Positions 12,004 through 21,268 of a DNA stretch of 64,000 nt are shown piece after piece. A program made the position numbers and the translations under genes. This stretch comes from Sphagnum compactum (lineage: Eukaryota > Bryophyta > Sphagnopsida > Sphagnales), in NCBI GenBank assembly GCA_965153455.1, contig OZ234494.1, forward strand, positions 24,977,354 to 25,041,353, in the 5' to 3' direction. Within the stretch, counting starts at the first letter, position 1. Each line of letters begins with the position of its first letter. The notes beneath the pieces were generated by a model that was not told the origin of the DNA, made no database searches, and saw only the letters and a list, made by a program, of their open reading frames with translations.

Positions 12004-12009
12004 CCACAA

Positions 12010-14768
12010 ATGCGCTTTAGGGTTCCGATATGTTGTAACAAGTGCGAAGAGAAAGTCATAAAAGCAGTTTGTGATGTTCCTGGTGAGTGTGATCCCCAAC
12101 CCACCTGTGAATCTGCACATTAAGCCATATTCTGTTCACTAATTGAATTATTTTGCAGGTGTTGTGGACATCACATGTTGACCCATATTCTGCAGCAAAT
12201 GTGCAAACTCATTTTAGTTTCCGTGCAGGTGTTGTGCACATCCAGGCAGATCCACGAAACTCAGAAGTTGCTGTGTTTGGGAAAGCTAATCCACAACAAT
12301 TGCTGAAAAAATTAAGACGTGTTAAAAAGAGATCAATGTATCTGGGGATCCAGAGTTTGGATCTCATTGAAGCAGTACAATCAGGTGATGCGGCAAAGGC
12401 TCGTGAAGCATTAGTTCAGCCAGATGTGGATGTGAACTCCTATGAAGATACATTGCATCATCTTACGCCTCTGCTTTGGGCATTTCAATCAAAGAACAGC
12501 AGCGTTGTACGAGTCCTGTTAGCAGATCACAGAGTTGATATGAATGCAGCGAATATCCTGGGTCAGAGGGCTTTGCATACACATTGGGACGAATGTGTGG
12601 ATGAGATGATGCACTCTAAAAGGGAGGATATAGATTGGAATGCCACTGACAAGATTGGTCAAACCCCACTACTTTTCCATGCAAGGGTTGGCAATGATAG
12701 GATAATCAGGAGCCTGATTCAAATCAAATCAGTGGACATGTTTGCAAGAACCATTGATGGGTTCACGGCATTGCATCAAGTGGTAGAACGCCAATCATCT
12801 TTTCCAGTCTGTTTTCAGCAACGTGATCGGATTTCTAGCAGGTGCAACATTGTTGATTGCTTGTTGGAAGAGATACGGTGGAGACACAGCTATGGCTTGT
12901 TGATAAGGTTTGTGAATACCACAGACATTCTGAATCGATCTGCGCTGCATTACATAGCAGAAGAAGGATGTGTTGATATTTTGAGGCAGTTGTTAGGCAA
13001 GTGCTCTTTACATATGAATGTCAATAATGTTGACTTTCATGGTTTTACACCACTCCATTTGGCTATTCAAAATGGACATACAGGTGTGGTAGAACTACTT
13101 CTTCAACTGCAGAACATTGATGCCAATGTTGCTGCAGTAAATGCATCCCAACTAGACCAGCCAATGATCATACAGAGAATGAATTGCATGGGCGAAGCCC
13201 CTGATGAAGTGTACTTACCCATGCTTGAGCCAAACATCGGTGCCAATGTCAGCCCAGACATCCCAGATGGAGGCATTGAAGTCAATGTCCGTGCTACTGG
13301 CAGGCCCAAGCCATTTGAGCAGGATCATTTTGATATGTGTAGGCCAAATTTGCTTTCAAGAACACCTACACAGTTATCTAGTGGCAACCTCACACCACTA
13401 CATTTGGCTGCCATGGAAGGACAGACGGACATAGTGTGTCTACTTCTGAAGTGGGAACAGATCAATGTTTCTGCCTTGGACACAAAAGGATTTTCACCAC
13501 TTGACTATTCCATTCAGAAAGGTCACTTGGAGGTGGTGAAGCTGTTGCTCGACAAGGGAGAGGAGAGGAGTGGGTTCAACTACAACATCCAGATTGGTAA
13601 ATTTGAAAAGTTACTTCATTTGGCCACAAAGCACGAAATAGCAATTCATCTATTGAATACATTGGGTTCGAGAATGGAGACTTCCACTGACACTACCACA
13701 AATTTCTCCTGCAATCAGAGCAGGCTATTGACTTCAGCTGTACAGAATAATCACTTGAAAATCATCGGATACATTTTGAAGTGGCAGCCAGAGGTCAATG
13801 TAAATGAGAGAAGTGAATGGGCTGCTTATGTGGGCTTGGAGGCCACACCTCTTCATTTTGCTGCTCTTGGAGGCCATGGACAAGTGGTAAGAGAACTCTT
13901 GAAGCATCCAAACCTGGATGTCAATGCTCAAGACAACAAGAAGATGACCGCATTGTTGTATGCCATAGAAGCAGGCAATGTGGATGTGGTGAAGGCTTTG
14001 TGTGAAGACAAACTGAATCGCTTACGGGCCAATGAAGAAAACTCAGATGAAAAAACTCCATTGCAAATAGTTGCAGAAGCCAACAACAATCCCAGCATGA
14101 AAGCAATTGAGAAGGTGCTACTGGAGCGACCTGAGGTGAAAGATTTTGTGGACAGATTATACAGGGACAGGCAAGTGTTTGTGGATGCAGCAAATGCTCT
14201 TCTTGTTGGTGCAGCATTAATTGCAAGTGTTACTTTTGCAGGTTGGTTGCAACCCCCTCTAGGCTACACCACATACTATGACTTCTCACAACCTTTTCCT
14301 GCCCCACCTAGCACTTATGAATCATATGCTGCAGTGAAGCATCGCTCAAGTGTCAAGTCATTTTGGGTGTTCAACAGCCTCTCTTTCTTTTTTGCCATTG
14401 CAACTGTCTTGGCGGGTGCAGATGCAGCCATGCCAAACCTCAAAGATGCCTTCATCGGAAGAGTTGTCAAATCAGTGAGGAGAGCCCTCATACGAGCTTC
14501 CATTCTGTTAGTGATCTCTGTTGTCTGTGTGCTTGGTGCTTTTGCCAGCGCTGGCATTGCAGTGCTACCTCCTCTCCTAAAATATGACACTAGTATGATC
14601 ATCACTGTCTGTTTAGGTGGAACAGTTTGCATGCTCAATCTTGCAAAAATCTTATGGAAGCTTTCAACACCAGTTCACATGGCATTACTACCTTCATTGA
14701 GATCAAATGAAGAACCCACGTTGCGATCAGTCCAAAGTGGTGAGCCTTTAGAAGATCTGGGTGAATAG
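12010..14768 (+). CDS. HMA-ankyrin repeat-PGG membrane protein (two coding exons, intact)
   Basis: Coding exons are 12010-12082 and 12229-14768, joined over a 146-bp GT-AG intron (GTGAGT donor, CCGTGCAG acceptor), giving about 870 residues. Residues 1-64 form a heavy-metal-associated fold: RVPICCNKCEEKV, with the metal-type C9-x2-C12 pair, then DVPGVVHI, EVAVFG and LLKKLRRVKKRS. Residues ~66-650 are ankyrin repeats (GFTPLHLAIQNGHTGVVELL, LTPLHLAAMEGQTDIVCLLL, TPLHFAALGGHGQVVRELL), interrupted by a non-ankyrin insert at ~325-405. Residues ~676-837 are a PGG domain with four hydrophobic helices (near 677-698, 736-760, 783-812, 814-837). PGG-ankyrin proteins (ACD6/ITN1 group) act at membranes in defence and stress signalling; HMA domains of this type bind metals or protein partners (HIPPs, integrated decoys). 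The exact role here is unknown. The start is the first ATG of the HMA exon; an in-frame TGA lies upstream at 11974. An upstream exon may add residues. Confidence 0.85.
12083..12228 (+). other. HMA intron with two competing 3' splice sites
   Basis: The donor is CCTG|GTGAGTGT. TTTTGCAG at 12151-12158 and CCGTGCAG at 12221-12228 are both followed by GTGTTGTGnACATC, 70 nt apart. Only the second keeps the HMA frame (PGVVHIQADP). The first reads PGVVDITC and then a TGA. The right-arm copy keeps both sites. Confidence 0.75.
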
Positions 14769-14789
14769 CCAGTTGTTTGTAGTCTGTCC

Positions 14790-14795
14790 AATAAA
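14790..14795 (+). terminator. Possible polyadenylation signal
   Basis: AATAAA begins 22 nt after the TAG stop of the HMA-ankyrin gene. It is close to the stop, so the used site may lie further on. Confidence 0.4.
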
Positions 14796-14946
14796 ATGAA
14801 GTGGAAGGACTGTTTTAATCAATGGAAGAAGTAGGGTTCCTTCTTTAGTCACACCTCACCCCTCAACAACATGCTTTTTCGTTAAATGGTTATTTGGATA
14901 ACTTTGTCTCCTGGATTTTGGATAACTCAGAATACATGTGTTTGTG

Positions 14947-15788
14947 CTAGTTTGACGTGCTCTTTATTAGTTGTGTAGAGTCCTTACATTTCTGAGCATG
15001 GCAAGCAGAACATGTCAAATGTATGATGCAAGCTTAAGTGAATCCTCAGCTTAGCACCTCTGAATGCCATTATGTCTGTGTTTGGGTTCTCAATTTCATG
15101 GCAGAATGTTCTAGGCAAGGATGAGCACATGACAGTCTGTGTGAAGGTGAAGGTGTCTTTGTTATTGATTTTCCCAATTGGAAGACCAAAATCCTGGAGC
15201 ACAGTTTGCACACCTGTGAAAGAGTAAGGGGTACAATGTTGGGTTGCTGTCTGGTTGTTCTATCTCTCCATTGAATAGTTTGTGGCAAATGGAGAAGTAT
15301 TTCTCGGGTGCTGAAGGTGAGTGCAATTAGGAGGGTATGCATGGGTGCAACAAAATGTGGCAGTCAGTAAGGCATTTGGTATAGGAGAGTTTCTGAGTCT
15401 TTGAACTCACAGGCAAGCTTTGAAACCAAACCGCCCCCATCCCCTGTTTGTCTTTTGGTTATAGAGGATTATTATGAAAGAAATGCTCCAGCGTTTGAAA
15501 CCAGGCATCCAGCAGTTGGGTGCGAAAGGCCTTGAGGAGTATACCCTCTACTTTCTTTCTCTTGAAAAGCCCAGAATCTGCTAACTTGGTGTAGGAAGAC
15601 GAGAAGCTACATGACGAGGATGAGAGAAATCATGGGATGAAGAACTCATGCTCAAGATTGCTTCAAAGACCTGCAAGCAACAACTCTACAACTATACTCT
15701 AGTTTTCAAGAGGATCCCTGGTAGAAAGCATTGCTTAAAACCCTTCCCATGTCGGGTTCCAGTACAAATGCTCATCCTAGTGCAAGAA
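14947..15788. other. Left-arm-only segment (~840 bp indel)
   Basis: In the right arm the sequence passes directly from CATGTGTTTGTG to AACTTGTGGGAAACAG. In the left arm the same flanks are about 840 bp apart. I saw no terminal repeats or target duplication, so a right-arm deletion is as likely as a left-arm insertion. Confidence 0.7.
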
Positions 15789-17590
15789 CTTGCAGGAAAC
15801 AGTGACAACCTGTCTAAAGCAGAAGCTGCAGTTGTGTAGAGAGATGCGAGCTTGATTTGGGCATCTGTGTTTTCCCATTCCCCAGCAAAGTTATGATTAT
15901 TGTCCATGCAGACACTGCATAAAGAAATCCCCCTCAACATTGGTCACCAAGATTGCTGGAAAGGATTGACAGTGTTACTAGAGGAGGAAATGAAGACACA
16001 AGAGTGTTTAAAGAATTTCAGTTCTCTCCATATTCAGGGACTGAGCGAACATTGTTCAACAGTCCCAAATCCAACTGACATGTATTTGTGAATTGCAACT
16101 GTTAAAACCAAATGAACTCCTTTGGAAAGAGTTTACAACATAATTTTATTCACAATCAAGCTCACAATACTGTAGTGAGCACTGTAACAAGAGATCTGTC
16201 TTTCAAATTTCATGCATTAGAAGGTGATGTCTGCAACTTGCTGAAAGATAATGAGGGTGATAAGAGTTCAAGACCCTGATAGGCATGTGCATAAACTTTG
16301 CTTTCACTTTTTTAAATGGCTGATTGCAGGAGCTCTATCTGAACACATTGAACCTTAGGGTACTGGATGAATGAAACACTTGGAATGGAGTTTGTGACCC
16401 AGCGGATCAGTCTTCCTGGGCAAGGACGTGAGAGAATCCATGGGTTGAGAAGGTATGTCTAATCCTCTGTAACTACTGTCATCTAAATCTTTTTGCAGAG
16501 CCATGACTTGTCTTGTGCATTCCTGTCCAGAGACTTGATGATTTTTGTTCCTCCGAAATGTTGGTACAAGACCTATCTATATGGCATTGTGGACATCTGT
16601 GCATAGACTGTTACCAATTAGTCTGAGGTATTGAGTTTTTTGACACTGGACACACTGAGCAGCTCCACCTCTCTGGATGAGCTCTTGTCAATAAATTACT
16701 ATTCCTATCTGAGCACCAAATCAAAAAGTGTGAGATGCACTCGTAATACAATCATTGAAGACATTGCCATCGATCAGCACCCTCTGTTCTACAATGTTGA
16801 TGCAGTGAATGCCAAGATGAGAAAGGGAGGATTTTTTGTAACAAGCTTAAGATTCCTGGTCGGCCTGAATCAATTTCGCTAATCATGCTGGCATACACTA
16901 GTATCATACAATTCCTTCACATTTTGCTGTTAAGCCTCTAGTGGTTCCCAGGGTATCTGAAATGTTTGGCATTTGGTGCAGTGGTTGTGAAAATCTCTGG
17001 GTGTTTAATTTTCTCCTATCCAATCGTTCTTGGTGTTGGATGCATGCTTGAAGACACAATGCAATTTGGAGGCCCAAACAGACCTTTAAAATGCTGGAAA
17101 TTTCACAAGCTGCCTGAGACTATGCACATCATTATATAGACTATATGAGGGATCACAGATTTCCACACTTGCTTCAGCCAATGCATTGCAAAGCTTGGCC
17201 TCACCAGTGTGACCACTTGGAGGAGATCAAAATTTGCCCATCATGAGCCCCACATTGGATCCACTCTACATCCCATGGTGGACAAGGTGGAGGTGTGGGG
17301 TCTGAGAGATTAGAGTTCACTGAATGACAATCTGTATGCTTGAATTTGTACAGGGGTGGCTATTCCTGACTTGTAACTATTGAAATGCAGGACTCTGCTC
17401 AATCAGGGGTTGTATACCATGGTTTCACACAAGCAATCAATGGTAGATTGGTGTATGGAATGCAGCTCGTAAGCAATTTGTGTGGTTGCCAGGGAAGAGA
17501 GGGGAAATGCCCTGCTCTTCACAGACTAGTTCGCAATAACCTATACTATAACCAGCTTCTTAACCAAATCATTGCATCCAGGAGGTGAAC
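15640..17590 (+). other. Coding-like segments of a possible second gene (unrecognised)
   Basis: Several short stretches downstream of the HMA-ankyrin gene look more protein-like than their surroundings. 15652-15839 contains KRIPGRKHCLKPFPCRVPVQ. 16371-16452 contains NETLGMEFV and ends at a good AAG|GTATGT donor. 16503-16613 contains DLSCAFLSRDLMIFVPPKC. 16631-16882 contains SSSTSLDELLSINYYSYL. 17385-17588 follows an ATGCAG acceptor and contains GVVYHGFTQAINGRLVYG. Parts lie inside the duplicated arm (16320-16770) and part only on this side. I do not recognise a family, stops separate the pieces, and no complete model could be built. It may be a decayed gene or chance frames. Confidence 0.25.
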
Positions 17591-17650
17591 AAATCAGATC
17601 ATGACTCATCCAAAATAGATCTCTTGTGAGGGCTAGATTACGAGATCCAA
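17180..17650 (+). repeat. Dispersed repeat or gene-fragment copy, related to 58025-58430
   Basis: Collinear similarity to 58025-58430 is visible over about 450 bp: GCCTCACCAnTGTGA, CATCCCATGGTGGA, GTTCACTnnnTGACAATC, TACCATnGTTTCACA, then ACCAAA and ATCATGnCATGACT words. Conceptual translation keeps LHPMVDxxEVW and YHxFTxxxxGxLV in both, so the ancestor may have been coding. Confidence 0.65.
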
Positions 17651-17689
17651 CAAACAAACAACCAGAACAATTGGGCAAGCATGTGATCT

Positions 17690-19924
17690 GCTGCACATTC
17701 ACCGTTCTAAGTACTGTACATGTTAGAAATATGCATAATTTTTCATATACTGCTCTACATTCTCAGAAGGGTACAATATCACATACGTTTATTGAGGTAT
17801 ACCAATGATCCTGTAGGTGGCAATCAATTCTGACTTTTATTTGACAGACTAATTATCCACAATTTTGCAAATTGTTGGCATTGCAAATATACCTCATTGT
17901 GCTTTGCCTGAGTACTGGGGTAGTCCAACACTTCACCATTCACAAAGGGGGTAACTGCTTCTAGGATATTGATCTTTCAATATAACTTGAGAACCTTAAT
18001 GTAATTTGGTTTGATGCTTTCAACCTGATTAAGGCACACATGTTGAAGAGTTTGCTAGATGGAGCCCATGTACATAGTGTACACAAAAAAATTCTCAATC
18101 TCTCAAGCTGCTTGTCCACATCTGTAGCCCATGTATGAAGAGCCTACACGATGACTCTGACAACCCCTCAAATTACTTGTCCTTGAATGCTGCCCACCAA
18201 CACAGTGCACATAAGAAGATTCGTACAAGCCATGAAGGTCTTTGCCCTCATAGTTTTCCCTCCTATCATACATACACAGTGCACAAAAGAAGATTGAAGA
18301 TTATTACAACCTCTTGAGCTGCTTGTACTCCTCCTACACCATGCAATTTCACCTGTCTACCCTTAGTCATAGAATTTCAGAAAGATTACTCAACTTGAAA
18401 CTTCTTACTATAACTCATTTTCACATTCTTGCACACACAACACTTGCTGGAAAACACATAGTAAACTCAAACCACATGAGGTCCAAAATATGTCTAACTA
18501 TGGATGATTGCCATGTAGCAGCCCTACTGGTTGCCCAAAGTAGGAATGAAATAAGCTCCAAAAATGATGAGTGGCTTTATAATAGTTTTCAATGTATAGA
18601 AGGGTACTTCCAGATGTATTGATGTCACAAGGTAGAAGCAACACCTACAGTGAAATGCAAATGATCATGCATATCTTAGTGGGACACCCTCAGAAGGGTA
18701 CCATACTATGTACCTAGATTGAGATGTAACAATCCAGTGACAAGCAATTCTGATTGTTGTTCTAGAGATTAATTGTACACATTGTGACAAATTTTTGACA
18801 TTCCAAATATACCTCCAATCCCATCATCATTGGCATGGTCCAACATTTCACAGTAGATAGGAGGTAACTGCTTCTGAACTGTTGATCTTTCAGTAATATG
18901 GACCTCAAGGTAATTCATTTTGATGCTTTCAACCTTAAATTACTTGTTCAAGATTTTGTTAGACAGGGCCCCATGCAGAGAGTGCACAAAAATACATGAT
19001 TGAGAGTTTATTAGTTAGGGTGAAAGTACATGGTACACACAAATTACATATTCAAGAGTTTCTGAGAGAGGGCCTTTGTATGTAGTACACATAAATTATG
19101 TGTTCAAGAGTTTCTTAGACAGGGCCCATGTACTGGGTACACACAAGAAGATTCCAACAGTCCTTCAAGCTCCTTGTCCACATGTGTGGCCTACATATGG
19201 AGAGCTGACAAGATGCCTTGAACCCCTCAAGATCCTTGTCCTAAATGCCGCCCACAAACATTGTGCAAACAAAAAGAGACCAACAACCCATCAGACCCAT
19301 CATCAAATGCCGCTAATCTACAACATACACAGTGCACACAAGAAGATGATTCTAACAACCTATCAAGCTGCTTCTCCTCCTTTTACGTGATCCTATCTCA
19401 TTCGTCTGCCTTCACTCACAGAATGTCATGAAGATTACACAACTTGAAACTTCTTATTGCAACCCATTTCATGACCATGGAGATTTTATACTCAATTTCA
19501 CATTCTTGGATAGAGAACCCTTGCTAACAAATAATAAACTGAAACTGAATCTGGCCTTGAATATAACTGAATAAGGATGATTGCCACTTAGCAGCACTAA
19601 TGCTCTGCCCAAAGTATGATAGTATGCCACATAAGTGGTGGATGGCTTGGTATTAGTTTTCAATTATTGAGGGCATTTTCAGATTGCACTGATGCCTTGA
19701 GGTGCAAACAACACTTCACATTTCTGACAACTGTACATGTTGGAAATGCAAACAACTTTATATATCTTAGTTGTGCATTCTCAGAAGGAGGTACCTTGAT
19801 ACATACCTACTAATTGAGATGTGACAATCATCCTGTACATGGCAAGCAATTCTGACCTTCTTTTTACACATTTAAACATACAAAATGCCAAACCAAATAT
19901 ACCTCCAATCCCACAATGTCATGT
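17690..19924. repeat. Diverged ~0.9-1.1-kb tandem repeat filling the inverted-repeat spacer
   Basis: A block with CTCAGAAGGGTACmAT, a GTGACAATCnnCCTG-type segment, CAAGCAATTCTGA and AAATATACCTCCAATCCC recurs from about 17690, 18655 and 19710 (the last copy partial). Within units, AGGGCCCATGTACnnnGTnCACAnAAGAAGATT and CAAGCTGCTTGTCC words also repeat. No gene recognised. Confidence 0.7.
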
Positions 19925-21268
19925 CTTTGATGATTGTATTATGAGTGCATCTCACACTTTTTGATTTGGTCCTCAGATAGGAACAGTAAGTTATTGACAA
20001 GAGCGCATCCAGAGAGGCAGAGCTGCTCAGTGTGCCCAGTGTCAAAAAACTCAATACCTCAGACTAATTGGTAACAGTCTATGCACAGATGTCCACAATG
20101 CCATGTAGATACGTCTTGTACCAACATTTTGGAGGAACAAAAATCATCAAGTCTCTGGACAGGAATGCACAAGACAAGTCATGGCTGTGCAAAAAGATTT
20201 AGATGACAGTAGTTACAGAGGATTTGATTGAACAGAAATTATCAGGAAGATTTGGGTTCAATGCCCTTCTACTATGAACAGGATGCTTGCATGTACTGAT
20301 CACTCAACATCACAGTGAGTATCTTGTATCTAGCCCTTAAGGTTTCTTCCCAAACTTTGTTAGGAGTAATCTCTAGACATACATTTAATTTGTTTTTACT
20401 TGATATATCTCTTTCCAATTGGTGTTCAGACATACCTTCTTGACCCATCAATTCTCTCATGTCCTTGTTCAGCAAGACTGACCCACCGGGGCACAAACTC
20501 CATTCCAAGTGTTTCATTCATCCAGTACCCTAAGGTTCAATGTGTTCAGATAGAGCTCCTGCAATCAGCCATTTAAAAAAGTGACAGCAAAGTTCATGTA
20601 CATGCCTTTCAGGGTATTGAACTGTATCACCCTCATTATCTTTCAGCAAGTTGGGCACTTGCAGACATCACCTTCTAATGCATGAACTTTGAAAGACAGT
20701 GCTTATTCCAGTACTCTGAGCTTGATTGTGAATAAAATTATGTTGTAAACTCTTTCCAAAGGAGTTCATTTGGTTTTAACAGTTGCAATTCAAAAATACA
20801 TGTCAATTGGATTTGGAACTGTTGCCCAATACTCCCTCAGTCCCTAAATATGGAGAGAACTCAAATTCTTTAAACACTCTTGTGTCTTCATTTCCTCCTC
20901 TATAAACACAGTCAATCCTTTCCGGCAATCTTGGTGACCACTGTTGAGGGGGATTTCTTTATGCAGGTGTCTGCATGGACAATATTCATAACCTTGCTGT
21001 GGAATGGGAAACACAGATGCCCAAATCAAGCTCACATCTCTCTACACAATTGCAACTTCTGCTTTTGACAGGTTGTCACTGTTTCCCACAAGTTCACAAA
21101 CACATGTATTCTGAGTTATCCAAAATCCAGGAGACAAAGTTATCCAAATAACCATTTAACGAAAAAGCATGTAGTTTGAGCGGTAAAGTGACTAAAGAAG
21201 GAACCCTACTTCTTCTGATTAAAACAGTGCTTCCACTTCATTTTATTCGACAGACTACAAACAACTGG

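Larger units (their letters stand above)
8555..16775 (+). repeat. Left arm of a large inverted duplication
   Basis: The segment reappears in reverse complement at about 19925-27585. Anchors include the outer boundary (TTTTGGTGGGAAACTAAGTTTCA at 8564, mirrored near 27559), the AT-rich minisatellite, the arm-end open frame, the 81-codon candidate exon, the whole HMA-ankyrin gene and an inner block around 16320-16770. By eye the gene portions are roughly 95% identical and noncoding parts are more diverged, with indels. The largest indel is about 840 bp present only here (14947-15788). The inner boundary is blurred, so I place it near 16775. Confidence 0.9.

Noticed and set aside
12153-12228. Reading the large frame upstream of the HMA acceptor as the true N-terminus of the ankyrin protein
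   Set aside because: It has no ATG start, crosses the first acceptor, and the spliced HMA reading gives a complete domain instead.
13103-14638. Several antisense and alternative-frame ORFs of 60-107 codons within the ankyrin gene
   Set aside because: They are shadows of the coding exon; the mirrored set appears in the right arm for the same reason.
16330-16370. Apparent leucine-rich-repeat start (LYLNTLNLRVLDE)
   Set aside because: Only one short match followed immediately by a stop in that frame; no further LRR units.
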